Source: DATAXP01 sp963708675 (GTDB lineage Bacteria; Planctomycetota; Planctomycetia; Pirellulales; PNKZ01). From it: 64,000 nucleotides of DNA. The translations under genes and the position numbers were made by a program. Shown piece after piece: positions 9,690 through 19,545 of the stretch. Positions within the stretch are counted from its first letter, which is position 1. The number at the start of each line of letters is the position of its first letter. Location: positions 2,914,001-2,978,000 of the forward strand of contig CAVPTO010000003.1 in NCBI GenBank assembly GCA_963708675.1. The letters run 5' to 3'. Below the pieces are notes generated by a model. That model was not told the origin of the DNA. It did no database searches and saw only the letters and a list, made by a program, of their open reading frames with translations.

Positions 9690-12600
9690 ATGGACACGAC
9701 CTCGAATTCCGCGGAAGCCAATTCGCGATTCAGCGACGCGTTTTTGCAGGATCGCAACATCAAATGGATGCTCGGCATCGGCACGGCGATTCTGCTGGGA
9801 TCGTCGCTGATGCTCGTCTCGACGCAATGGGAGGGCTACTCGGCGGCGCTCAAGCAAACCATCATCCTCGCCTACACCGCTGCGATCTTTGCCGTCGGGC
9901 GTTACACGTCGGCGCTCGCACTGCGAAGGACGGGAACGACGCTCTTGGCGTTGTCGGTGATGTTGGCGCCGGTCGCATGCGCCGCGCTGCCGTGGCTGTG
10001 GGAAGCTCAAGCGTGGAACGTGACGTACTTCGCTTTGCTCGCAGCCGGCGGAGCACTGGCCTTGGTCGTGGGCTGGAGCGGGTTTCGACATTTCTTACAC
10101 CGATCGAACCTCACGCTCACTGCGTCGTACGTGACGTTGTCGCTCGCCGGCGCGATCGTGCCTGTTTCGGAAACGTTGCGCTCGCCTTGGGTGGCTGCGG
10201 CACTGTGGATGGTGTTCGCTGCCGGAACGATCAAGACGAATCGTCAGATCTTCTGGTTGCTCGAAGAGCGACGACAGCCTCGGGCGTTCGGCTTTCTGCC
10301 GATGATGTTGCTCGGCGCAGTTTTTGAGCGTGTTCGTCGCCTATTACGCCGAGGATTTCTCGCATGCTTGGATGGGCCTCGGGTGCGTGCTGACTGCCGT
10401 CCCGATCCTGGCATCGGCCGACGCGGTCGCTCGCGTGTTTCAGCAGCGGACGGGAGACTTGGCCCGCCCGTTGCCGTGGTCGATTCTGACGCCGCTGGCC
10501 TTGGGCCTCGTGTTGTCCGCGGTTGGCGTTTGCCTTTCGGGAGTTGGCTTGTTCGAAGGGCGTCCACCTTATGCTCTCGTTCCCACGGCAGCGGTGGCTG
10601 CGGTGTTGATGGCCATTGTCGCGCGACGCACACAGCAGCAGGCGTTCGTTTGGGCGATGCTCGTGTTGTTGACGGTGGCGTATCGTTTTCTTCCCGTCTT
10701 CTTCGCCGAGACCGCGCGTCTGATCATCGACTCTTCCGCCACGGCGATTCATGAGTCACGCCTGCCGTGGGCCTTTTACGGCTTTACCTTTCTACCACTG
10801 CTCGCGGCGCTCACGGCGGGTTCGTGTTGGGCGCAGCGACGGGGACATTCGCTCTTCGCAGTGCCGATGCGGCAGTTCGTGCTCACGTTGGGAATGCTGT
10901 TTCTCGCGATGACACCGACGCATGCCAAGGCGTTATTTCCGGCCGGCATCACCTTGGCCGCCGTGTTTGCGGCGCAGGCCTTTGTGTTTCGCAACCGTGC
11001 GATCTCGATTCCGGCGGTCATCGCGTCGCTATTGGCTGCGGCGGGGCTGCCGGTGTTCTTCAATGGTGTCGTCGCGCCGCACTTCGGCTTCAGCGACTTA
11101 CCGCCGACGGCGTGGTTCAGTAGTTTGTCGATCGCGGCCGCGCTTCTAGCCATGTCGTTCAGGCTCGATCGGCGATTGAACACCGTGCCTTGGGCACTCG
11201 ACAACCACGACTCGCCGATGGTCCATCTTCTTACCGAGCAAGGCATCCTTCGCATTGCCTCGCTTGTGACGACTGCGTTCTTGATGCTCGCCTGGATTGG
11301 TTTCGTCCCCGCTTCGGTGGTCGAATTCTTGGGCGGTCAGATACCGGGGCTTGCCGCGGGAGGCACCGTAGCGGCACTGTCGCTTGTTCATGCCTTCCTG
11401 GCGCTAAAACGTCCCATCAGCCTGACCGCCTGGGCGTTCGCGAATCTCGTCGCGATGTGGGTGATCGGTGAACACCACTTGTCGATCTCACGGGTCATCA
11501 ACCCGTTTTGTCTTGCGGTGCTCGTGTTGCTTGCCCAATGGATGTCGAGCTATGTGCTCGCCATGCGTCCCGAGCGGCGCATCTCGCGTGCTTTCGCCGA
11601 GGCGTCTCGCATCGTGTCGATGTACGGCCTGTTCGTCGCGGCCATTCCCTTTTTCATTGTGCATGCAATCGCGACGTTCGAATTCGTACAATTCACTGCC
11701 AACGTGTGGGCAACGACTGTCCTGCTGCTCGTCTGGGCGATTGACGCCGCGCGCCGCCAAAACGATCGCTTTCTCGGAACTGTGGCGCTCGTCGGAATGT
11801 TTATCGTTGCTGGGTCAGCGACGATGGCGACATTCGGGCTCGCCGCGATGCCGTGGTTGCCAACAGTAGCCGTCGTCGTCTCAGCAATCATCATCGCCGC
11901 AACGACGCTTCTTCATCACCGAGGCATAACGTGTCGAGGCATCACCGCTCCGGCCGAGATCATCGCGCCGTTGGTGCTGACCGCCGTGGCGATCGTTTCG
12001 CCGATCTTTTTCACGACGCCGATGTTCGTCGCTGGCATCTTGGCCCCGCTCGCTCTCATCGCGCTGCTCGGCGATCGTAAGATTCCGTTGTCGCTGCAAC
12101 TCCCCGCGGTGGCGCTTAACTGGCGGCTTATTGGACTCATCGTTCCGTGGATTGCGCCGCAGGTGCGACATTTATTTCAAGTCTTCGACCTCGCTGTTGT
12201 CGACTTGTGTCTGCCCGTCGCGCTGATGGCAGCGGCAAGCGTGTTGTTGTGGACTGTCCCCGTTCCCAGTCGACCGTGTAGCGTTCGAGGAATCGAATTC
12301 GACGTCGGCGACGCTCATCGCTTTCTGCTGCGTACGCTGATCGCTTACTTGCTTGCCGCGATGCTCACTCAGCCGGCGCTCGATGCCGCGCAGATCGCGA
12401 TGGTTCTCGGCATCTTCGGCGTCCTCGCAGCGACAGAGATTCGCAACGGCATTCGGTTCATCGATGAACGCCGCATCTGGATTGCCGAAGCTCTCGGTGC
12501 GACCGCATTGAGTTATCTGGCGTTGTTCCGCGTGTTCGATTTGCATCATGGCATGGCGATGTACGTCGTCTTGGCCGTTGGCCTCATGCTGTGGTTCATC

Positions 12601-13332
12601 GGAAAGCTCAGCCTGCGACGACCGACCACCGCGGTGATGGCTGGACCCTTCTGCCTGACGGGTCGCGCGATGCCGCTGGTGGCGGTGGGGATCGCGATTT
12701 TCCGCCATGTGTGGCTGCTCGAGATTTGCGGCGTCGAGCCTCAGTGGCTGGGATGCAACAGCCTCGCCATTCTTTTGGCTGCGGCGTTTTACTTCTGGCA
12801 AGGGCTCGAAACTCAGATCAAACACTACAAGTTGCTGGCGGCTGCGATTCTCAACGTCGCCATCATTTTGTTATGGCGCGATCTGCGGCTGACCGACCCG
12901 CAGTTCTACATGATCCCGATCGGCATCTCGATCTTGTGGTTGGTCGAGCTGTTGCAAAACGAGATACCCACCACGCATCACACGCCGCTGCGCTATTTGG
13001 GCGCGCTGGTGATCCTTGTCTCTCCGACGTTCAACATCGTGCAAGGAAGTTGGTTGCACCTCTTTTCGCTGATGGTGGTGTCCGTTGCGGTGATTCTCGT
13101 TGCGATGGGGCTGCGCGTGCGAGCGTTGATCTACACCGGCACCGCTTTCCTGGCAGCCGACCTGGTGGCGATGGTCGTTCGCGGCAGCATCGATCGACCG
13201 CAAGTGCTGTGGGCATCGGGCTTGGCGCTGGGAGCAAGCATCGTCGCGCTCGGCGCGATCTGCGAACTGCGTCGCGAGCACGTGCTGCAACGCGTGCGTG
13301 CCGTCGCCTCGGCACTCGAAAGCTGGCGGTAG
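9690..13332 (+). CDS. Giant multi-span membrane protein (frameshift near 10316)
   Basis: Two overlapping frames form one gene of about 1,210 residues. The first (ATG 9690) gives a short soluble start and then regular hydrophobic helices up to about 10314. The same pattern resumes one frame over at 10315 and continues to TAG 13332. The protein is almost nothing but transmembrane helices, roughly 30 or more, with short loops. The N-terminal segment (WEGYSAALKQTIILAY) recalls DUF2157/DUF2339-type membrane proteins, a tentative link. It lies between a kinase locus and a PspA gene on the same strand. Function unknown. Confidence 0.65.
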
Positions 13333-13406
13333 CCATCGCGCTGTCGAACGCTGCATCGAGCCGTTATCTGTTTTCCGTCTGTTCCCCGTTTCTCAGGAGA
13401 CTTGTC

Positions 13407-14087
13407 ATGGGATGGTTCGAAAGTTTCACGTTGGTCATGCGTTCGAGCGTCACCACGCTACGCGAAAGGATCGAAGACCCGGAGAGGATGCTCTATCAAC
13501 TGATCGTCGACATGGAGGAAGAGCTTAACCGCGTGCGATGTGCCGTGGCGGCCGCCATCGCCGATGAAATCCAGCTCGGCGCGAAATGCCGCAAAGCCCG
13601 CGACGAAAGCCAGCAATGGTTCGATCGCGCCACGGCCGCATTGAAGCGTGGCGACGAACCGGCCGCGAAAGCAGCGCTCGAGCACAAAGTGACCGCCGAG
13701 CAACGCGCCGACGGGCTCGACAAAGAGTTTGCACTGCAAAAGGATCAAACGGCGAAGTTGCAGCAATCGGTTCGCGACTTGGAAGACAAGATCCGCCAAG
13801 CCCGGCAAAAGCAGACTCTACTCTTGGCTCGTTTGGTTCGTGCCGACTCGACGCAGCGCGTGCAAGCGGCCCTCAAACACACGACCAGCAACTCCGCCTT
13901 CGCGCAGTTCAGCCGATTGGAGAATCGCGTCGAGCGGGCGGAAGCGATGACCCAGGCGTACGACCGGCTCGATGGCGTTGACCCTGACGCAGTGGAACTC
14001 GACCGACAGTTCCAAGCTGCCGAACGACAGGAGCGCCTTCACACCGAGCTCGAAGAATTGAAGCGTCGCGTGCAAGGCGAATCATGA
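13407..14087 (+). CDS. pspA: PspA/IM30 family membrane-stress protein
   Basis: A 226-residue protein with the family's hallmark start: an amphipathic first helix, then RERIEDPERMLYQLIVDMEE, and long coiled-coil helices throughout. PspA/IM30 proteins assemble on the cytoplasmic face of the inner membrane and stabilise it. ATG 13407 follows TCAGGAGAC. The gene lies 74 bases after the giant membrane protein, and its stop overlaps the next start (14084-14087). Compared with the homologue at 6169-6837 this one keeps the standard signature, so the two are probably specialised paralogues. Confidence 0.88.
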   Translation: MGWFESFTLVMRSSVTTLRERIEDPERMLYQLIVDMEEELNRVRCAVAAAIADEIQLGAKCRKARDESQQWFDRATAALKRGDEPAAKAALEHKVTAEQRADGLDKEFALQKDQTAKLQQSVRDLEDKIRQARQKQTLLLARLVRADSTQRVQAALKHTTSNSAFAQFSRLENRVERAEAMTQAYDRLDGVDPDAVELDRQFQAAERQERLHTELEELKRRVQGES

Positions 14088-14500
14088 ACCTGTCGTCGAT
14101 CTCGAGACTATTGCGTGACGTGTTTCGACTGATTGCCAGTTGGTGGCAAGTCGATCGGGTTCGCGTCTCGCCCGATGAAGGCCGGCTGCTGCGACTCGAA
14201 CCGCCGTGTGTTGTTGTCATCGAGTCGCGGCCTGCGGAAGTGCTTGCTCGCACGGTCGGGCGCACTGCGGCCGGCCCGTTTGTCGTGTACGATTGCCGAA
14301 GCGCGACGGGCCCCTATCAATTGCGAGTCGTGCCTCTGGGCGATGGACAGGTGTCTTGCGTTTGTTGGATCGAAAACGGGCGAGAGCGGGAACTTGCCGC
14401 GGACGACGTGGAGGTGTTCCAGGCGAAGCGATCGATCGCACAATCAACCGACTCGGACACGTCAACTCTGGAAACGCGTCGCACAGCGCAATATGGTTGA
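14084..14500 (+). CDS. Hypothetical protein coupled to pspA
   Basis: A 138-residue soluble protein whose ATG overlaps the pspA stop. It contains a beta-rich stretch around residues 25-105 (RVSPDEGRLLRLEPP, later FVVYDC and QVSCVCWIENG) and a Ser/Thr-rich tail. No signal peptide or membrane helix is evident, and I recognise no family. Tight coupling to pspA and position before a sensor kinase suggest an accessory role in the same response, which is inference only. Confidence 0.55.
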   Translation: MNLSSISRLLRDVFRLIASWWQVDRVRVSPDEGRLLRLEPPCVVVIESRPAEVLARTVGRTAAGPFVVYDCRSATGPYQLRVVPLGDGQVSCVCWIENGRERELAADDVEVFQAKRSIAQSTDSDTSTLETRRTAQYG

Positions 14501-14552
14501 GGTTCGAAGCATGCAGTCACCGCCGACGCGCCCGCAGCATTGAAGCAGGTTC

Positions 14553-16652
14553 ATGTATCGCATTCAGTTGATGAGCGTCGGCCTTGCAGCGGTCATCGAT
14601 ACGGTGCTCGTGCTCGCTTTGGCCGAACGGCGGAATTGGCAACGTGCCGCGGCGCCGATCGTCGCGATCGTGATGGGGGCATGGCTGCTGCACGCGGGAG
14701 CTTTCACCAGGCTGCTGCTCATTCAGCTGAATAGTCCCGGCGCACGGCAAATCCACTTGCTGGCGTTCATGATGATGAACCTTGGTCTGCTGCTCATCCC
14801 GAGCGGAATGGCACACGCCTGCTTGCGGCTGTTGAGCACCGGGCTGCACTGGGGCGCGCGATCGCGGGTGTGGTACGTGATTGCGTATCTGCCGATGTTC
14901 GTGCTGATGATCATGTCCTTCTCGATTACCGACGATCCTCGCGCCGATTACATCGAGTTAACGACGCCGCTGCGGATTCCGTATGCCATCTGGTCGAGCA
15001 TCGTGTATCTCGGGTCAGCGATTTGTTTCTGGCAGATGCGGCACCGCGTGGACATCGATCGCGCTCGGCAGTTCTTCACGCTTTTGGCCGTCTTGCAGTT
15101 ATTCAGCGGCATCATGCAGGCGATCGTCCTGCTCTACGCGATCAAGGCGTGGCCGAAGTGGCAACATCCGCTGGAGCTCGTGGTGTTGCTGGCCCCGACG
15201 CTGTTGGCAACGGTGTTCGGGTACTTCGTCGTCCGCTTCAACTTCATGCAGATCATGCTCGAGCGGACGTTCGTGTATGCCGCGATTGTCGTCGCGTTTA
15301 GCTTTCTGCATTACCTCGTCGCACGCGGCCTACAGCCGAAGCTCGAGGACCACTTCCGCGTCGATTTCGGGATTCTCGAAGCGATTGTGGTGATGGGGCT
15401 CATCATTGCCTATCAACCCTTGCGCCATCGTGTGGCCGAGGCCCTGCGTTATTTGCTCGGAGCTCGCGTGTCGCAAATCCGGCAGCAGACGCGGGACCTC
15501 GCCACGCAACTTTCATCACTCGCCGGGCGCGAGCCGCGTGAGTTGCTCGTGTGGTTTTGCCAGGCGGTCGAGCGAGTTCTCGACCTGAAGTACATCAGCG
15601 CGTGGCTGTTCGACGCGACCGATCGTCCGACGACGTCGTGCGGCGTGAAAGGACCAAGCGACGCTCACGCGATCGAGATGTTTCAAGCGATGAAACATTC
15701 CGGCGAGCACATTTGGACTTCGCGACTGCCGAAGGCCTATGCACAGTTGATGCGCGTCGACGGAGAGATGGCGATTCGATTCGAGCAGCCTGCGGCAACG
15801 GGCATGCTGGTCTTCGGACGTCGCGGTGGGAATCGAGAATTCTCGGAAGAAGAGGTCGGCGCCGTCGCGCTGCTCGTCGAGCAATTAGGGCTTATGCTTC
15901 ACAACAGTTGGCTGCAGTCCGAGCGGCTGAACGCCGAGCGACGGGCCTTGCAGAACGAAAAACTCTCGACGCTTGGGCTGTTGGCCAGCTCGATTGCTCA
16001 CGAAATCAAGAACCCGTTGTCGTCGATCAAAACCATCGCGGCGGTGTTGGCCGAAGACCTAGGCTCGGAACACCCTCGTGCCGAAGACGTCCGGTTGATT
16101 CTCGGCGAAGTCGATCGGCTGGCGGTTACCACTTCTCAATTGCTCAGCTTCGTGCGGCCGGCAGGGTCCAACGGCCAGAGCTGCTCGGTACATCAAGTGC
16201 TCGAAAGCATTTTGAGCGTCATGCGGCACTGGGCTCGCGAACGCGGAGTGCGCGTCGAGTGTCAGTTCGATACCGACGCCGATCACGTAGATGCTGACGA
16301 AGCGGCATTGCGCGAAGTGTTTTTCAATCTGCTGCAGAATTCGATCGAAGCCGCGGGACGTGATGGCTGCGTGCGCATTGTCTGTCGACGTGAGGAGCCA
16401 ACCTGCTCGACGGCGAGAGTGGTCGTCGAGATTCACGATTCTGGCCCCGGCATCGCTTCCGACGTGCAGGATCGATTGTTCGAACCTTTTGTCACGACCA
16501 AGGCGGGCGGCACCGGGCTGGGGCTGTACCTCGTGGGTCAAAGAATTCGCGACCTCGGCGGCGAGGTGCACTGCCGCAGCGACCCGAATCAAGGCACACA
16601 GTTCACCGTCGCGATTCCCGTCACGCATCACCACAACGGCGAGAAGCAATGA
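14553..16652 (+). CDS. Membrane sensor histidine kinase
   Basis: A 699-residue protein. The N-terminal 290 residues hold about eight hydrophobic helices. A GAF-like region follows (about 305-450). The kinase core has the phosphoacceptor H-box (SSIAHEIKNPLSSIKT, near residue 485), N-box (REVFFNLLQNSIEAAG), G1 box (DSGPGI) and G2 box (GGTGLGLYLV). It should autophosphorylate on the H-box His and pass phosphate to the response regulator encoded next, whose ATG overlaps its stop. The multi-span sensor suggests it reads membrane state, which fits the PspA neighbours but is inferred. Confidence 0.9.
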   Translation: MYRIQLMSVGLAAVIDTVLVLALAERRNWQRAAAPIVAIVMGAWLLHAGAFTRLLLIQLNSPGARQIHLLAFMMMNLGLLLIPSGMAHACLRLLSTGLHWGARSRVWYVIAYLPMFVLMIMSFSITDDPRADYIELTTPLRIPYAIWSSIVYLGSAICFWQMRHRVDIDRARQFFTLLAVLQLFSGIMQAIVLLYAIKAWPKWQHPLELVVLLAPTLLATVFGYFVVRFNFMQIMLERTFVYAAIVVAFSFLHYLVARGLQPKLEDHFRVDFGILEAIVVMGLIIAYQPLRHRVAEALRYLLGARVSQIRQQTRDLATQLSSLAGREPRELLVWFCQAVERVLDLKYISAWLFDATDRPTTSCGVKGPSDAHAIEMFQAMKHSGEHIWTSRLPKAYAQLMRVDGEMAIRFEQPAATGMLVFGRRGGNREFSEEEVGAVALLVEQLGLMLHNSWLQSERLNAERRALQNEKLSTLGLLASSIAHEIKNPLSSIKTIAAVLAEDLGSEHPRAEDVRLILGEVDRLAVTTSQLLSFVRPAGSNGQSCSVHQVLESILSVMRHWARERGVRVECQFDTDADHVDADEAALREVFFNLLQNSIEAAGRDGCVRIVCRREEPTCSTARVVVEIHDSGPGIASDVQDRLFEPFVTTKAGGTGLGLYLVGQRIRDLGGEVHCRSDPNQGTQFTVAIPVTHHHNGEKQ

Positions 16653-18034
16653 CCCCTTTGCGTATTCTGATCGCTGACGACGAAGCGCCCGCGCGGTTCG
16701 GAATGGCCCGAGCACTTCGGCAGCCCGGCTACGAGTTGATCGAAGTCGAGCACGGACAAGCGGCGCTCGACGCGCTGCGAAGCCAGGCGATCGACCTCGT
16801 CTTTCTCGATTTGAACATGCCTGGCCTTGGTGGCATCGAGGTGTTGCAGCAGTTGAACGGCAAATCGGCGGCGGAGATCATCGTGGTGACGGCCAACGAT
16901 CGCATCCAAGCCGCCGTCGAATGTATGCGTCTCGGGGCGGCCGACTACATCGCCAAGCCTTACGAGATCGAACAGATTCGCGCGATCGTGCGTCGCGTGG
17001 CCCGACGTCGGTCGCTCGAAGTTCGCCTCGACGACCTGCAATCGCAGTTGCGACAAGAGACTGCCTGCGGAGCATTGCTCGGCGTTAGCCCTCCGATGCG
17101 TGCGTTGTTTCAGCAATTGCGACGCGCGGCGTCGGCCGACATCGACGTGTTGATCCGCGGCGAAACCGGCACAGGCAAGGAGCTGATCGCTCGCGAGATT
17201 CATCGTCAGAGCACGCGCTCCGCTGGTCCGTTCGTCGCCGTCAACACGGCGGCGATCGCCGAGTCGTTGGCCGAGAGCGAACTGTTCGGCCACGTTCGGG
17301 GAGCATTTACCGGCGCCGAGGCCGACCGCGCGGGCGTCTTCGAGCAAGCGCATGGCGGAACGTTGTTTCTCGACGAGATTGGCGACATGCCGCTCGCGAC
17401 TCAGGCGAAAATTCTCCGCGCTTTGCAAGATCGCTCGGTGCAGCGTGTCGGATCGACGCGCTCGACGCCCGTCGACGTGCGAATTATTACAGCAACGCAT
17501 CAAGACTTGGAAGTCGCGATCAACGAAGGTCGCTTTCGCCGCGATCTGTACTTCCGGATACGTGGTATCGAGTTGCAGGTTCCGCCACTGCGCATGAGGC
17601 GCGAGGACGTGTTGCTGTTGGCGCGGCACTTTCTGGATCAGTGCGCTTCAGTATTTGACGGCCCGCTGCAACTGTCTGCTCCGGCGCTCGATCGCCTCTT
17701 ATCGCACGACTGGCCGGGCAACGTCCGCGAGCTGGAACAACTCATCCGAGCCGCAGCGGCAATGACCGCCGGCAATGAGATCCAGATTACGGAGATCGGC
17801 CTGCCGCACCAATCGCCTACGAGCGACTCGCCTGTCGAGTGGAACGAGCTTCTCGAGTTGCCGTTGACCGACGCCAAGGCCAAACTTGTCGAACAGTTCG
17901 AGCGTCACGCGATCCGCCGCGCGCTGGAGCGGAATGGCAACAACGTTAGTGCAGCGGCTCGCGATCTAGGCATTCATCGTCAGAACCTCCAACAGAAGAT
18001 GGCGGCCCTCGCCATCACGGCGGAAGAGACCTGA
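16649..18034 (+). CDS. Sigma54-dependent response regulator (NtrC family)
   Basis: A 461-residue protein. The receiver domain has an acidic pocket (ADDE at 9-12), phosphoacceptor Asp54 (LVFLDLNMPG) and a conserved Lys near 105. The AAA+ domain shows Walker A (GETGTGKE), the sigma54-contacting GAFTGA loop, Walker B (GGTLFLDEIGD) and an arginine-finger segment. A Fis-type helix-turn-helix closes the protein (NVSAAARDLGIHRQNLQQKM). All elements needed to activate sigma54 promoters are present. It overlaps the histidine kinase by four bases and is its evident partner. Target promoters were not identified in the window. Confidence 0.93.
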   Translation: MTPLRILIADDEAPARFGMARALRQPGYELIEVEHGQAALDALRSQAIDLVFLDLNMPGLGGIEVLQQLNGKSAAEIIVVTANDRIQAAVECMRLGAADYIAKPYEIEQIRAIVRRVARRRSLEVRLDDLQSQLRQETACGALLGVSPPMRALFQQLRRAASADIDVLIRGETGTGKELIAREIHRQSTRSAGPFVAVNTAAIAESLAESELFGHVRGAFTGAEADRAGVFEQAHGGTLFLDEIGDMPLATQAKILRALQDRSVQRVGSTRSTPVDVRIITATHQDLEVAINEGRFRRDLYFRIRGIELQVPPLRMRREDVLLLARHFLDQCASVFDGPLQLSAPALDRLLSHDWPGNVRELEQLIRAAAAMTAGNEIQITEIGLPHQSPTSDSPVEWNELLELPLTDAKAKLVEQFERHAIRRALERNGNNVSAAARDLGIHRQNLQQKMAALAITAEET

Positions 18035-18129
18035 AGTCGATGTTCCCGTGTGCTACGATGCGATCATCCTTTAACGAATCGCCCGCCGTCAAACGCACCC
18101 ATTTTTCCTCCATGCATCAGCACTCCCTA

Positions 18130-19486
18130 ATGAACAGAACAGGTCTACCGATTCACTTGATGTTTGCCGCAACCTTGCTGTTTGCTGCGATGTCGACATT
18201 CGCCCAGGCGCAATCCGCCGCGCCGCTGCTGCCCGAAAAGGCGTTTCCGACTGACGAAAGCACGTTGCCGGGCGAAGGCGCTTTGCGACGTTACGACGCC
18301 TACGTCAAACGCTGGCAGGAATCACGCAGCCAGTGGACGACGCAGGTGCAGCAGAATCAAAAGGCCGTCGTGTTTCTTGGCGATTCCATCACGCAGGGCT
18401 GGGGGGCGGATTTCAAGGGCAAGTTCCCAGGCATGAAGCTTGCCAATCGCGGCATCGGCGGCGACACGACGCGCGGCATGTTGATCAGGATTAAGGAAGA
18501 TGTGCTTGATCTCAATCCGTCGGCCATCGTCCTATTGCTCGGCACGAACGATATCGAAGTTGGTGTCGATCCTGAGGCCATCGCGCAACTTCCAAAAGAT
18601 TCTCACCGACATCAAGTCGCGAAATCCGCAGACGCCCATCGTGTTGTGTCGCGTGTTTCCGAGTTCTGCTGAAAAGAATCGGCCGACGGACACGATCAAG
18701 CGCCTGAACACGCTGTACGATGCCGCCGTTAAAGGCGACCCGCAAGTCACCGTGCTCGACACCTGGACACTGTTCGCCGACGCCAGCGGCGATGCGAACC
18801 CGGCTTGGTTCAAAGACCTACTGCACCTCAATGCCGCGGGCTACGACCGTTGGGCGGCGGCATTGCATCCCGTGTTCGCGACGCTCCGATTCATCGACAC
18901 CGAGCCGGATACGTTTACCCATGAGCCGGGATTCGTGAGCCTGTTCAATGGGCGCGATCTCACAGGCTGGGGTGTGCGGCCGACACCGCCGCGGAAGGCG
19001 CCCAAGAATCCGAAGCCCGACGCGCCTGTGTTCGTCGAGGTGATCGAGGCGATGACGCTCGACGGCAAGACGGAAAGTCCCGACGGGCGCTACCGCGCGA
19101 TCAACGGGCGGCTCGTGGTGACGACGCCGTCGGAAGGTCGCCGCATCCAGCAGTTGTGGACCACAAAAGACTTCGGTACCGACTTCGTGCTCAAGCTGGA
19201 GTTCCGCGCGACGCCGAACGCCGACAGCGGCGTGTTCATCCGTCAGCCGCAGCTTCAATGCCGCGATTTCCTACTCGCTGGTCCCTACAACCAACTCAAA
19301 CACTTCAAGGAAGGGGACTGGAACGAACTCGTCGTGACCGTGAAGGGCGAAACGGCGCACGCGACGTGCAATGGCGAATTGCTAACCGATGACATGCAAG
19401 TACCCGCGACAGGCCCCATCGGCTTGGAAGGCGACCGCGGTCAGATGGAATACCGCCGTATTCGTCTCAAGCCGGTGACGCGGTGA
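18130..19486 (+). CDS. Secreted SGNH hydrolase fused to DUF1080 domain (frameshift near 18590)
   Basis: ATG 18130 opens a Sec signal peptide (hydrophobic core ending FAQAQS). SGNH/GDSL blocks follow: FLGDSITQGWG (nucleophile Ser), NRGIGGDTT, LLLGTNDIEVG, and after a frame change the block V motif DLLHLNAAGY (Asp and His). The C-terminal 170 residues match the DUF1080/3-keto-disaccharide hydrolase fold common in planctomycetes (FVSLFNGRDLTGW). The frame shifts once near 18585-18595, between blocks III and V; both sides are well preserved. The joined protein has about 450 residues and probably acts on acylated polysaccharides outside the cytoplasm. Confidence 0.8.
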
Positions 19487-19545
19487 TGCAACCGGATGGG
19501 TCGCGGCCGAACTGAACTCCCTCAACAAACGAGAAAAGTCCGGCG

